Of a DNA stretch of 64,000 nucleotides, positions 22,678-32,879 are shown one piece after another. Source of the DNA: Serpula lacrymans var. lacrymans S7.9 (lineage: Eukaryota; Basidiomycota; Agaricomycetes; Boletales; Serpulaceae). A program made the position numbers and the translations under genes. Every line of letters starts with the position of its first letter. Within the stretch, counting starts at the first letter, position 1. The notes below the pieces were generated by a model. The model ran no database searches, was not told where the DNA came from, and was given only the letters and a program-made list of their open reading frames with translations. The stretch covers positions 682,562 to 746,561 of the forward strand of contig NW_006763292.1 in assembly GCF_000218685.1 (NCBI RefSeq), given 5' to 3'.

Positions 22678-23751
22678 AAAATAATATAATATAGGATCTG
22701 AAACCTATAAAGCATTGGTATGTCAGAGTATATTCTCACAACATTAAAAGAGATATTATAGCTGCTACAGCTACATGATAATGTGGGGTGACCAATATGT
22801 ATTGATATTGGGGTGCCATGCAAGAGGCCTATGTGTGAAAACCCCTGGAACACAAAGTTAGGGATGCCTGGGCCCTCAGTCTTTGACATAGGGGTCCCTA
22901 ATGTACACAAATCATCATCAAAAGCTGGAAATTCAACGCCAGCAGTGCCTGAACATTGAAACCAGGATATAGGTAGAAAAGAAGGGCTTGTTTTCAGTGT
23001 CGGTGCTCCACCTGTGACAGCTCATTTGCATGTTACAGCCAGTACTGGAAAAAAAATTAGCTAGTGGCTCTGCCACATACTAGATATGGCAACTCCTGCC
23101 ACAAATATAGGTGATCCATTTGATGACACTTCCACTAGTACTTGTATTCTGCTATATCCACGTTAAATAGAAGTATCCAATTTTTTTCCATTTTTTTGCC
23201 AGGACATTAATCCACAAAGCTACAACTGGAATCTATATGAAATTCTCATCCAATATTTTATAGCTGAAAATCAAAAATCAGGACCCCAAAAGCATATAAA
23301 CAAGTGCAACCCTGGGAGTGAATGTCAGTTGCTGCACTTTTGGTAGCCCTTATTTTGAATCACTTTTTTTAAATTTCTTTTATTTTCATTATGCCCGTCG
23401 TACTATTTATCTTTTTATTCTGATCATTTCATTGAATCCCTTTAATCCTTATATTTTTTTCCTTTTAGGCCTTTTTGTTAGAATTAAGCCACATATGGTG
23501 GCCATTGTGGTTAAGACTTGGTTTAAACTAATAAGTCCATCAATGACAGATGAATAATACAATAGGAATAACAAGAATAAAAGAAATAAAAAGAAAGTGA
23601 TTAAAGTGATGACAAAAAAACATAAAACAAATAAATAAAAAAAGATTAAAAAGATTAAAGGGAATAAACAGAGTTAACAAATTAAATTGAATAAATGGAA
23701 TAATGAGAATAAGAAAAGGGGTTGAATGAATTAAAGGATTAAAAGGAATAC
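22678..23751. other. Anonymous AT-rich sequence with T-rich then A-rich tracts
   Basis: No gene recognised. A T-rich stretch (about 23350-23475) is followed by an A/G-rich low-complexity stretch (about 23550-23750) dominated by AATAA, AAAGATTAAA and GGAATAA-type words; a similar A-rich piece continues past the next LTR fragment (24045-24092). Confidence 0.6.
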
Positions 23752-24035
23752 TGTAACAACCAAAGTTTTGATACTCTGGCACAAAACTCAGATAGGCAAG
23801 TGTGAGGGAAAGAGGAGTGGATAAACTCCTTAAGGTAGGACCAAGTTAGTTGTGGGTAAACAATAGGAGGACTTGCTGAGGTGTCTCTTGGATGTATTGA
23901 GGTATTTATACTAGTACAGGTTATTTGTACATCTTGTACTATACAGTTGATAAAGCAGTGGCTGATGATGTCATAGGGCACAGCCCGTGTGACCAGCTCC
24001 ATTGCATGAGAGAGTTGTATCTAAAAATAAAGGAG
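23752..24035 (-). repeat. Truncated LTR of Gypsy family G1 (copy F)
   Basis: About 284 bp, starting with TGTAACA (U5 end) and running through R (AGCAAGTCCT in sense) and TATA (TATAAATACC) to about AGGAGAACC; the distal U3 is missing. It lies inside the A-rich low-complexity tract. Confidence 0.85.
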
Positions 24036-24092
24036 AACCGCACACATCAAACTCAATAGAATTAATAAATTAAATCAAAAAAAATCAAAAGG

Positions 24093-24774
24093 GTTTAGAA
24101 GGAATGACTTTGTGGAAGTCACACCACTTCTTCTTGGACTTGAGTGCTGATTCAGAACCTCCAGGAGCTTTTCCTGACTGTCGTGCAACTTCTGCAGTGA
24201 TCCGGATCTTAACTGCATCAAAGGTAAGTTTATTTTCTTCAATTGTGTTGATTACGGATGACTGAAATATTTGCCATTCAGGAGTGGATGGGAGAGATTG
24301 GAGAAGAGCGAAGGCCATGAGTTTGGTATGGACTATTAGTTTCATTACGGAGAGGTGTGAATCAATTGTCCGGATTTTCGCAATGTGATCCTGGATAGGT
24401 GATGTCCCATCCCAGGACAATTTGGTCAGTTGCTGGAATGAATAGAAGGCCGAGGTAATGTTGGACGTCTGATGGAGTGAGACAAGTTTATCAAATAACT
24501 CCTTGGAGCTGGTGAGGTCTCCAGTCTTCATTAGGAGGGCATCAGAGATGTGGTCCTGGATGATTCTGTGTGCCTTCTCATCCTTAAGTATCCAGGTGAT
24601 TTCAGGATCCTCTGAGGAGGTGGGCTTTCCTGGTGAGGGCTTAAGCTCCTCTTCAGTAACAACTTGGAGAACCTTTTCTTGATGTAGCTTTGAGATGATC
24701 CAGAGTTTCCATATCTAGAAATTGTTGGGTCCAGTGAGAACTGGACATGCAGAGGTATCATGTGCTATGGTCAT
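24093..24774 (-). pseudogene. Copia C1-b gag fragment
   Basis: Sense is minus. ATG at 24774 begins TIAHDTSACPVLTGPNNF, then a TAG, IWKLWIISKLHQ and the same capsid sequence as C1-a (MKTGDLTSSKELFDKLVSLH at 24474-24531). It stops matching after KKWCDFHK near 24100, so integrase and RT are missing. The closely related C1-a copy (17885-22635) lacks this N-terminus, so the two complement each other for describing the family. Confidence 0.85.
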
Positions 24775-24832
24775 GGTTTTGAGGTTGCCGTTTCAAATGA
24801 GAATTGTTTCCTGTGTAGCTCTTGTGCCACTA

Positions 24833-24844
24833 GGGCTTAAAACC
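24833..24844 (-). promoter_or_regulatory. Primer-binding site of Copia C1-b (mutated half-tRNA type)
   Basis: In sense GGTTTTAAGCCC directly after the LTR end TTTATTA. It differs at two positions from the GGTTATGAGCCC site of the nested element C2, itself complementary to the anticodon arm of initiator tRNA-Met. Confidence 0.6.
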
Positions 24845-24895
24845 TAATAAATCTAAGTGAAACTCAGCTGCTTCCCAAGAGGCTATAGAAACAAC

Positions 24896-25215
24896 TATTA
24901 AGAACAAAGCTTGAAGGAAGTGTCTAGCCACTTGCTGAGAGCAATCAGGGACTGGAACTAGAGTCCAATGTGAGTAACTGTATTATTAGAGAGTATGACA
25001 GGTATACAGTACCTAGAGTCCAATGTGAGTAACTAGAGAATAGGAAGCATTGGACTCCGCAGTACTGTCCGAAGTTTTGTAAACAAAGGTAAACAAAGCA
25101 GCCACAAAGGCGAAATAATAGAGAACACAATCAATAGTGAATGATAGAAGAATAGATAGAGAAAGGAATGAAAATATATAGGTAGCACAAAGGTGCAGAA
25201 TCACCAAAACTAACA
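24896..25215 (-). repeat. 3' LTR of Copia C2
   Basis: 320 bp, TG...TA ends in sense (TGTTAGTTTTGG to TTAATA). Contains a 22-bp sequence present twice (24958-24979 and 25013-25034), 55 bp apart. Differs from the 5' LTR by about five substitutions. Confidence 0.95.
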
Positions 25216-25224
25216 CTCCCCCCT
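25216..25224 (-). promoter_or_regulatory. Polypurine tract of Copia C2
   Basis: In sense AGGGGGGAG immediately before the 3' LTR, the expected primer for plus-strand DNA synthesis. Confidence 0.85.
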
Positions 25225-25244
25225 GATGCTGCACCTCCCAAGCA

Positions 25245-26768
25245 TCAGCTCCCCCCTGATCTAATAAGTCCCATCATCTTCCTGAACACTTCCACTTTAG
25301 GCTTGGCAAGAGCCTTGGTCAACAAGTCTGCAGGCATTTCAGCAGTGGGAACAAAGGTAGGAGCAATCTGCCCAGAGTCAACAACATCTCTCAACCAATG
25401 CCATCGCAGATCAAGGTGTTTCATCCGACCATGGTGCTCAGGGTTCTTGGATACAGAGATGGCAGATTGGTTGTCAATATGAAGGGTGGAAGGAGAGGTG
25501 ATAGGATAGCCCATTTCCTTCAACAAATTTCGCATCCAGCAGATCTCTTTGCCAGCCTCAACAGCAGCAATGTATTCTGCTTCAGTGGTGGACAGAGCAA
25601 CAATGTTCTGAAGCTTGAGGCTCCAGGAGACAGCACCAGATCCCATCTTGACAATATAGGCACCAGTAGAACGACCAGAGTCCTTGTCACCACCATGATC
25701 AGCATCAGAGAAAGTGGTGAAGAGTTCAGTGGAATTGGGATCAGGACCAAGGACAAGGGAATGATCAAGGGTGCCTTGCAAGTAGGGGAACAAGTGCTTG
25801 ACAGCGCTCCAGTGAGTAAGACCAGGATTAGAGTTATATCTGGCAAGAACTCCAACAGTGTAGGCAATGTCAGGACGAGTGGTAGTGGCCAGATACATCA
25901 GAGCACCAACAGCAGCAAGGTAAGGAATGTCCTTCATCAAAGCAGCATCACTGGATGTTTTGGGAGACATGTCCTTGGTGAGGCGCAAACCAGGATCCAT
26001 GGGAGTGGACACAGGCTTGCAGTCCTTCATGCCAAAGCGCTCCAGAATGTCCAGAGTGTACTGATGTTGGGAGAGGGAGATGGTGCGATTACTTAGGTCT
26101 TTAGTGATGGAAATGCCAAGTAAATAAGAAGTAGGGCCAAGATCACGAAGCTTAAAGTGCAGGGAGAGGTCCTTGACAGCTTGGTCAAGTGCAGAAGTAG
26201 AAGTGGATGCCAGTGTCATGTCATCAACAAAGACAGGCAGGATAATGCGCACATCAGCTCTGTTAAAGACATAGATGGCAGAGTCTGAATAAGTACGCTT
26301 GAATCCGAGTTTTTCAAGCACAGTGTGCATCTTCTGGTTCCACATTCTGCCTCCCTGCTTTGTCCCATAGATGGCCTTGCTCAACTGGCAAACAAGATTG
26401 CGAGGACCCTGATGGAATCCCTCTGGCTGATGCATGTAGACCTTGACATCCATGACTCCATTCAGGAATGCATGGGAAATGTCAATGGAGCGCAAATGGA
26501 GGTTGTGGATGGCTGCAATGGCAAGGACAACTCTGATGGATGATATGCGGACAGTAGGTGCAAATATTTCGAGGAAATCAAAGCCAGGGCACTGGTTATA
26601 ACCTTTGGCCACATATCTGGCCTTGTAGCGCTCAACAGTGCCATCTGAGTTGCGCTTGATCTTGAAGACCCACTTGCCACCAATAGCATTGACTCCAGGA
26701 GGTAGTTCCACTAGTGACCAAGTACCATTGCGCTCATGAGCTTGAAGCTCTTCCATGGCTGCCTCTCT
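25245..26768 (-). CDS. Copia C2 reverse transcriptase and RNase H
   Basis: Continues the polyprotein frame after the TAG at 26769-26771. RT: GKWVFKIKRNSDGT, RYKARYVAKGY, DISHAFLNGVMDV, YGTKQGG and catalytic FVDDMTLAS (F in place of the usual Y). RNase H: FSDADHGGDKDSGRST, SWSLKLQ, ALSTTEAEYIAA, IDNQSA, PADLLTKAL. Reverse transcriptase copies the element RNA into cDNA and RNase H removes the RNA strand, inside virus-like particles. All motifs expected for a working enzyme are present except for the upstream stop. Ends 30 bp before the 3' LTR. Confidence 0.95.
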   Translation of the reverse strand, partial: REAAMEELQAHERNGTWSLVELPPGVNAIGGKWVFKIKRNSDGTVERYKARYVAKGYNQCPGFDFLEIFAPTVRISSIRVVLAIAAIHNLHLRSIDISHAFLNGVMDVKVYMHQPEGFHQGPRNLVCQLSKAIYGTKQGGRMWNQKMHTVLEKLGFKRTYSDSAIYVFNRADVRIILPVFVDDMTLASTSTSALDQAVKDLSLHFKLRDLGPTSYLLGISITKDLSNRTISLSQHQYTLDILERFGMKDCKPVSTPMDPGLRLTKDMSPKTSSDAALMKDIPYLAAVGALMYLATTTRPDIAYTVGVLARYNSNPGLTHWSAVKHLFPYLQGTLDHSLVLGPDPNSTELFTTFSDADHGGDKDSGRSTGAYIVKMGSGAVSWSLKLQNIVALSTTEAEYIAAVEAGKEICWMRNLLKEMGYPITSPSTLHIDNQSAISVSKNPEHHGRMKHLDLRWHWLRDVVDSGQIAPTFVPTAEMPADLLTKALAKPKVEVFRKMMGLIRSGGS

Positions 26769-28781
26769 CTATTTATCTGCATCAGGACACTTCATTGCAT
26801 CTGCAAATGACCTAGGCTCAGCAGAGTCTCCAAAGTGTGCCACTTCATCATCAACTGCCTCAGAATCACTGTCATCACTCTCAATGGCAGGAGTAGGTTG
26901 TCTGTGTTGAAGCCACCATGGTCTAGGTGGTCTCCTAGCCCTTACAGGGCGTCTCAGTGCAATAGGCAAGTCAGGAGAAGGTGAGCGATGAGGAGGGTGA
27001 TTTGGAAGCTCAGGAGGTTGATTCACAGGTGGTTTTGCATCAAGGTCCAAATGAGGCCCATTGTCAGGCAATGGCTGAGGCTGCTGAAGCGCAGCTGGTG
27101 GGCCCATATCTCCCCCTGGACCTGGTGCAGGGACATCCTCAATCAGGCCCAATGGCATGGATAGTGAAGGTGGAGTGGGAGGTGGAGGCGGGACATTGTT
27201 AGAAGGCCTCTTCAAGCCAGGGAAGTAGCGCTCATCAAAATCAGCTCTGTCAGAGATAACAGTGCGCTTGGTGGTAGGATTGTAGAATTTCCATCCCTTG
27301 TACCCCTTGGGGTAACCAATGAACACACATTTCTCCATATGAGAGCCAAAGACGCCTCTTTTGTCCTTTTGCACATGCACATAGGCAGTGCAGCCCCAAA
27401 TGCGAAGGTGAGACATGTCAGGCTTGCGTCCATACCACAACTCAAATGGAGTGGCATGGGCCACTGCATCAGTGGGACACCTGTTCCAGACATGCACCAA
27501 AGCAGACAGACATTCACCCCAGAAGCTGTTAGGCAATGCAGACTCTGATAACATGGCAGTGATACGCTCAGTCAGAAGTCTGTTTGCTTGCTCTGCCACA
27601 CCATTCTGCTGAGGATGATTCCTGGTGGTATGCTGTCTGACAATCCCATGGTCATCTGTGAATTGCTCAAATTCCTTGGACATGTACTCTCCCCCTTTGT
27701 CATCACGCAGAGCCTTGATTTTACACTCCAATTGAGTCTCAGCATAAGCCTTGAATCTCTTGAAATCATCAAAGACATCTGACTTGGCCTTGAGAGGCAC
27801 AACAACACGGAATCGACTGTGATCGTCAATGAAGGTGACCCAGTAGCGATAACCAGAGAATGTGGGGGAAGAGACTTGGTGTACATCAGAATGGATGAGG
27901 TCCAAAGGATGAGCAGAGCGAGTATCAGATGAGGGGAATGGATTGGCATGCATTTTGCGAGACAAGCACGGTTCACAGACAGGATCAGGAGCAGCCTTGG
28001 ATTCCAGTGTAAGCCCAGTGACCAGATCTCTCTGTATCAGTCTCTTGACATCAGCATGATGGTGGTGAGCCAATCTACGATGCCAGAGCATCAAATCAAG
28101 TGGTATAGTCGCAGTAAAATGTCCCAATTCAACACAAGCAGCAGTAGATCCATCAAGGAATGCTGCATTGTTATCATTGATAGTTGCAGTGAACAAGAGA
28201 GTGTTGTCACGCATAAAGGACATGGAATGAGACGAAATAGTGACATTGAAACCACTTTGACGAGTTAAATACAAGACTGAGAGGAGATTATTTCGAAGAT
28301 CTGGTACATGGAGCACTCTGGAGAATTCCACAGCCCTAGCCACTTTGCCATTCATCACAGGATTAAACACCACAGTACCAACACCAGCTGAATAGACAAC
28401 AGTGTGATCAACCAGCTTGATTGGCACACAATATGGGGTATAGTGGTGCACCCAATGATGATGAGGTGTCATATGAGAAGTGGCACCTGTGTCTGCATTC
28501 CAATCAATGTCAGCATCAAGTTGGAGAGGGCAATGAGGATCAAAGGGATGAATGGAACGAAGACTTGCATTTCCAGCTGATTCAGTGACCACAGTAGATG
28601 AATTAGCATTGTTGGGCAAAGATTTGGGCTGCTGAGAGGTATTCTGAGAGTTTCTGGAGCCTGCCTGAGCCTTATTGCCACGCTTGTAGCGATTCTTCAC
28701 ACCCTCCACTGCCTGTTGGCGACTAGCAATGTATCTGTGGCATTTGTCTTGGGTATGACCAAGTAAACCACAGAAATCACA
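26769..28781 (-). CDS. Copia C2 zinc knuckle, protease and integrase
   Basis: Starts right after the TAG at 28782-28784. CCHC knuckle CDFCGLLGHTQDKC at the start, then protease active site WNADTGATSHM (about 28490), the integrase zinc module WHRRLAHHHH ... CEPCLSRKM, and the DDE triad in HSDVHQV, LRDDKGGEYMS and QQNGVAEQANRLL. A proline-rich linker (PPPPPTPPSLSMPL) leads to the RT region. The frame ends at TAG 26769-26771 after DADK, where a Trp codon is likely ancestral. Separate ATGs inside this block need not be starts: it is one polyprotein. Confidence 0.95.
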   Translation of the reverse strand, partial: CDFCGLLGHTQDKCHRYIASRQQAVEGVKNRYKRGNKAQAGSRNSQNTSQQPKSLPNNANSSTVVTESAGNASLRSIHPFDPHCPLQLDADIDWNADTGATSHMTPHHHWVHHYTPYCVPIKLVDHTVVYSAGVGTVVFNPVMNGKVARAVEFSRVLHVPDLRNNLLSVLYLTRQSGFNVTISSHSMSFMRDNTLLFTATINDNNAAFLDGSTAACVELGHFTATIPLDLMLWHRRLAHHHHADVKRLIQRDLVTGLTLESKAAPDPVCEPCLSRKMHANPFPSSDTRSAHPLDLIHSDVHQVSSPTFSGYRYWVTFIDDHSRFRVVVPLKAKSDVFDDFKRFKAYAETQLECKIKALRDDKGGEYMSKEFEQFTDDHGIVRQHTTRNHPQQNGVAEQANRLLTERITAMLSESALPNSFWGECLSALVHVWNRCPTDAVAHATPFELWYGRKPDMSHLRIWGCTAYVHVQKDKRGVFGSHMEKCVFIGYPKGYKGWKFYNPTTKRTVISDRADFDERYFPGLKRPSNNVPPPPPTPPSLSMPLGLIEDVPAPGPGGDMGPPAALQQPQPLPDNGPHLDLDAKPPVNQPPELPNHPPHRSPSPDLPIALRRPVRARRPPRPWWLQHRQPTPAIESDDSDSEAVDDEVAHFGDSAEPRSFADAMKCPDADK

Positions 28782-29477
28782 CTAAACGCGAATAGAGGTG
28801 GTGGATTGGTTGCAATGATGGCAGTTAGGATGGGTGCAGGTGCTATTGGCAGTGGTAGACGAAGAATGCAAGGCAGAATTGACTTCAGCACGACGACAGT
28901 GATTGACCTCTTCAGCAAGGAAAGCATCCCTGAGCTGGGTCTTGTCCAAGGTGCCCAGAAGTAGTAGAGATGAAGTGAAGTGGGCATATTGATCAGGAAG
29001 CGCCCTAATCATGGCCATGCATGTCAATTCATCGTCCAATTCAGAAAATGAGAAGCCAGTAGGACGAAGATTTTGAATCTGATGCATGCCTTCGTCAATT
29101 CTGGTCATGAGAGACTGCAGGGACTCGTCCTCCTTCTTTCTGATAGAGAAGAAGTCGTCATAGGCATTAAATCTCGTCCCAGGCTTCTTAGAGACGTGCA
29201 CAACTGCCAGTTTCTCCCAGATCTTGACAGGATCATCAATGATGCCATCAAGATGGATGCGCTGCTCTTTGGTGACATTGAGATATAATGCACCAGCAGC
29301 CTTTTCAGCTCTCAACTCCCATTTCTCTATTGCTTCAGTGTCAGTCCCAGGACACTTTTCAGCGCCAGAGACGAGCCTCCACAGTCCCTTGGTCATCAAC
29401 CAAGCTTGCATTTCACCACTCCACTGGGGGTAGTTAGTGCCAGACAAGGGATGGAACTTGGGATCAGAGTCAGACAT
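28782..29477 (-). CDS. Copia C2 gag
   Basis: ATG at 29477 (SDSDPKFHPLSGTNYPQW) is the first ATG of the frame. The Copia Gag signature YPQWSGEMQAWLMTKGLWRL is followed by the capsid region KIWEKLAVVHVSKKPG and SLQSLMTRIDEGMHQIQNL. The frame is interrupted by TAG at 28782-28784, immediately before the zinc knuckle; the next codons encode the CCHC box in the same frame. That stop may be a mutation, or could limit how much Gag-Pol is made by readthrough. About 1 kb of untranslated leader (29478-30464) lies between the primer site and this ATG. Confidence 0.92.
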   Translation of the reverse strand: MSDSDPKFHPLSGTNYPQWSGEMQAWLMTKGLWRLVSGAEKCPGTDTEAIEKWELRAEKAAGALYLNVTKEQRIHLDGIIDDPVKIWEKLAVVHVSKKPGTRFNAYDDFFSIRKKEDESLQSLMTRIDEGMHQIQNLRPTGFSFSELDDELTCMAMIRALPDQYAHFTSSLLLLGTLDKTQLRDAFLAEEVNHCRRAEVNSALHSSSTTANSTCTHPNCHHCNQSTTSIRV

Positions 29478-30464
29478 GATGGGTGTTGTATGAGACAATA
29501 GAGCAATGATAAATGATGTAGGAGACGGTTATAGGCAATGGAATAGTGGCAAAGACAATGGGCAACAGTAGGAGGCAAGCAGATAAGATGGTGAGGCGGT
29601 AGAGAGAGGATATGGAGAGGGTCAGAAAGCGCAAGGATAGGTCCAAATAGGGTCCAAAAAGCGTCCAAAAGTGATCCAGGAGGGTGCTAAGGCTTCCTAG
29701 TGCTGCTACATGGTTACACCTGTGTTCCCCTTTCAATTCCACACTGATATTAACAGAGAAATCGCCTCGAGACAGTGTTGGTTAATAGGGCTTGTATATG
29801 AGTCAACAAAGTGACTTAAGCTCCCCAAACACCGCAGACTGAGAGAGGCTCTAGGCAACAGCAAACTGAGGCAATGCAGGCGAGCTTCACAGTCTATAGG
29901 CTTGTTCTTTCTGATAATGGACAGAGTAGAGAAGATTGGAGCTTTATGCACACACCAGATATGCCAAAAAGTGAAAAATAGGGCAAAAAGTCGAAATTGA
30001 TGCAGAGACAGATAAGATGGATGGATTGCCACCAAATCAGAGGTATAGGGAACATTTTTATAGAGTAATAGATGGCCCAAATATCACAAGAAGTGAAGCA
30101 CAGGATGTGGAGATATGGAATAGGGGGCCAAAAGGTGATCAAATGATGATGAAGGCTCACAGAAAGATCCAGCTCAAATCCAACCGCTCTGACAGGTCTC
30201 CTAGGGTTATTTAGGCCGTAGAAGACGATGGTAGAAGTTACAGGACGATCAGATAAGGATTAGGCGAGATATGGTGCAGATAAGACCAAAAAAGCGTCCG
30301 AAATGGGGGTAACTTGCAACAAGGAGTTGTTGTTGGAGATCAAGATGAGATCAGAGTAATCTGAGGTGATGGATGAGATAATAAGAGTCCCAGAAGACAA
30401 TGGTTACAATGGATAAGCAGTAGGACACTTGGATGGTGAGATATGAGGTCAGGAAGATGGCTAG
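29478..30464 (-). other. Untranslated leader of Copia C2
   Basis: About 990 nt between primer site and gag ATG, unusually long for a Copia element. Purine-rich on the plus strand. No conserved ORF; short frames at 29736-30080 and 29894-30160 (minus) look like chance. Confidence 0.7.
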
Positions 30465-30482
30465 AGCACAGGGCTCATAACC
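30465..30482 (-). promoter_or_regulatory. Primer-binding site of Copia C2 (half initiator tRNA-Met)
   Basis: In sense GGTTATGAGCCCTGTGC starts directly after the 5' LTR end TTAATA. It is complementary to the anticodon stem-loop of eukaryotic initiator tRNA-Met (GGGCTCATAACC core, with CAT anticodon), not to a tRNA 3' end. Drosophila copia and yeast Ty5 use such internal half-tRNA primers. Confidence 0.8.
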
Positions 30483-30802
30483 TATTAATAACAAAGCTTG
30501 AAGGAAGTGTCTAGCCACTTGCTGAGAGCAATCAGGGACTGGAACTAGAGTCCAATGTGAGTAACTTTATTATTAGAGAGTATGACAGGTATACAGTACC
30601 TAGAGTCCAATGTGAGTAACTAGAGAATAGGAAGCATTGGACTCTGCAATACTGTCCGAAGTTTTGTAAACAAAGGTAAACAAAGCAGCCACAAAGGCGA
30701 AATAATAGAGAACACAATTAATAGTGAATGATAGAAGAATAGATAGAGAAAGGAATGAAAATATATAGGTAGCACAAAGGTGCAGAATCACCAAAACTAA
30801 CA
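30483..30802 (-). repeat. 5' LTR of Copia C2
   Basis: 320 bp, mate of 24896-25215, with the same internal 22-bp direct repeat. Outer edge at 30802 borders the ACAAC duplication. Confidence 0.95.
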
Positions 30803-31006
30803 ACAACTTTATTATTTACCTAAGTAAAACAACAATAGATGTCAGTTGAAGGTGATCTCTAACCCCCTACTACTTATAGCTGGAGGTGCTACTTGCTAAG
30901 GTATAATGACTCCTAGGAGAACAATGACGACTCTATGGAGCGGTGGCTATACTCTATGGAGAACAATGGCTGCTTTAGCAGAGACTGGGTTTATTTGGTT
31001 TTATCA

Positions 31007-32879
31007 CATCTAGCACTAAATCAGGATCTTCAGGAGCTGTAAAGATCCTCCCGTCTGTTTCTAATGTGGTGTGATTATTACTGTCATCATTTTATTGTGT
31101 CTCATTTACTTTAAAAAGGCCAGACCAACTTGTCAGCATTATCTGAGACAGTGCTACCTTCTTGCGTGGTAGCTCTTTCCTTGTTATTACCATAAAATCT
31201 GACTGATGGTATTCCAGGGTATCCACAGCGCCATTACAGAGGGTTTGTTCACGTCAATGGGAAATTATAGTTATTTTCTTTTGCCCTCTGATATCCGTCA
31301 GAAATTGCTGATGAGGCATTATACTGTGCTTTTAGTAGCTACTTATGCTACAGATACATCTAGGTTACACAGTACTGCAATATGTATAATTTTGGATGCA
31401 ATGGTAGAGCATCCAATCATGATTGGTCCCAACCAGGCCAGTCACACATACACATACTGCGGCTGAGACTTCTCGAAAAATTCATGTACTGTTCATTACA
31501 TGTATGTCTTCCCATTGTCAAACAAGCCTCACAGTGCTGACAACTATCCATCAGACAAGCAAGTAAAAGCTCAGCACTGGCAGGTAGGTGGACTTGTTGG
31601 GCTTATCACATAGCTAACATAAACTACCATGTATTATAATAATACTAGATCTGACCAAGTAGTGTATATTTACACATATTCACCATAGTTAGCAGGCTGG
31701 TAGGCCTTTGGAGTTGTTCCATCCCTAGCAAAAGCTACTGCCCATTAACAAAATGACATAGCTTCTCATACTTTATCAGAGCTAAAAATCATGGAAGATG
31801 TGCTAGATTTTTGTGAACTCACTCAAAGATTATACACTATTGTATTATGGTAACTCAGAATAATACTCAATATAAACATGTCAGTTTTGATAACAATAAA
31901 TAAGGACATATATAACTTTGTTGTACCTTCATCAATTTCCTGATGCATATTCTAAGGTACAACTTGTACAAATTACTTATTGAATATATACAGTCTTGGC
32001 ACAGTGTATGAAAAGCATTTTTCAAAGAGGCATATACAGTAAATGTAAGACAGTTTTGACCTACCATCTTTATAACTTTTGTGTATGATATTATGGCACT
32101 GTTTGCAATGATGTGCTGGTAAGATGGTGTCAGTGTACAATACATAGTAGTCTGATTGCATTCATACGTACAGCTTTGAAACACCATACAGTGTGGGGAG
32201 GCCGCCAAATGTTTGGTACTACACAACTATCAGTCAATGAATGCAGCAGGCTGTGCACATGTTGTGGCTTAAAGCTGTATACACCTTACAGTGTGGGAAG
32301 GTATGCATTATAGCGATATGAGTCTTAAGACTAGCCGTGGGTGGGCACCTGTGTCTGCTTTGCTTGAGTGCCTTTGGCACCCTCCCTCTCTGTGTATTTC
32401 ACTGTCCCACTCTCTAGGGTGCCTGTGCCACCTCCAGTCCACTTTGGTCAGGCATCTTTGGTACATCCCCCTTTCTGCACTAATCTCTAGGGTGCCTGCA
32501 GCACCCCTGTCTCTTTGATCATTGGTAGCACCACTTTGGGGGGCACTTACAGTCTCAGCCACTCTATTCAAGGTCCGCTCTGAGCTCCTGTTTTGCACTC
32601 AGCTCTGGGTCAGAAAATCATGAAAGGGATCCCACATGGGAAACCACACGAGCATAAGCAAGAAATACGCAAGTATTTCCAAGTTAAGCAAACAACAGTC
32701 TCCCCCTCTTGTTCATTCTTGTTTCTAACAAGGTTTAACCTGTGGCTCTACCACCGTGGTGCAATGATAAATAATAATACTGATAAGTGATCAAAATGTT
32801 AAGTCAGTGGAATTGTGCTATCTGTAAAGTATGTTAAGTCTTTAAATCCTATTATGCATGTTTGTTCCATCATTGAATG
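31007..32879. other. Anonymous sequence, no recognised gene
   Basis: Short frames only (31206-31466, 31867-32226, 32308-32598). None shows a known motif. A cluster of short GTGCC/GGCAC hairpins is annotated separately at 32368-32506. Confidence 0.4.
32368..32506. repeat. Cluster of short GTGCC...GGCAC hairpins
   Basis: Degenerate units spaced by roughly 30-50 bp: GTGCCTTTGGCAC (32368-32380, perfect), GGTGCCTGTGCCACC (32418-32432, imperfect), GCATCTTTGGTAC (about 32446-32460) and GGGTGCCTGCAGCACCC (32490-32506, perfect). Two are preceded by the same CTCTAGG. A similar hairpin lies at 34273-34289. Confidence 0.65.

Larger units (their letters stand above)
24896..30802 (-). mobile_element. Nearly intact Copia element C2, nested in a C1 LTR
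   Basis: A 5,907-bp element in minus orientation with 320-bp LTRs (30483-30802 and 24896-25215), primer site, gag, CCHC, protease, integrase, RT, RNase H and polypurine tract. The target duplication ACAAC is perfect (24891-24895 and 30803-30807). By eye the LTRs differ at about 5 of 320 positions, so the insertion is young. The polyprotein is one frame from ATG 29477 to 25245 with two in-frame TAG codons (28782-28784 and 26769-26771) and no frameshift seen. Confidence 0.97.
24845..31006 (-). mobile_element. 5' LTR of Copia C1-b, split by nested element C2
   Basis: The LTR occupies 30808-31006 plus 24845-24895 (about 250 bp in total). Outer edge in sense TGATAAAACC at 31006; inner edge TTTATTA at 24845. 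The intervening 24896-30802 is the nested Copia C2 with its target duplication ACAAC on both sides. C1-b is therefore older than C2. Confidence 0.9.

Noticed and set aside
23350..23750. Large foldback element from the T-rich and A-rich arms.
   Set aside because: Only short words match between the arms; composition alone explains the apparent complementarity.
25398..26096. 232-codon plus-strand ORF.
   Set aside because: It is antisense to the Copia C2 RT/RNase H and has no independent motif.
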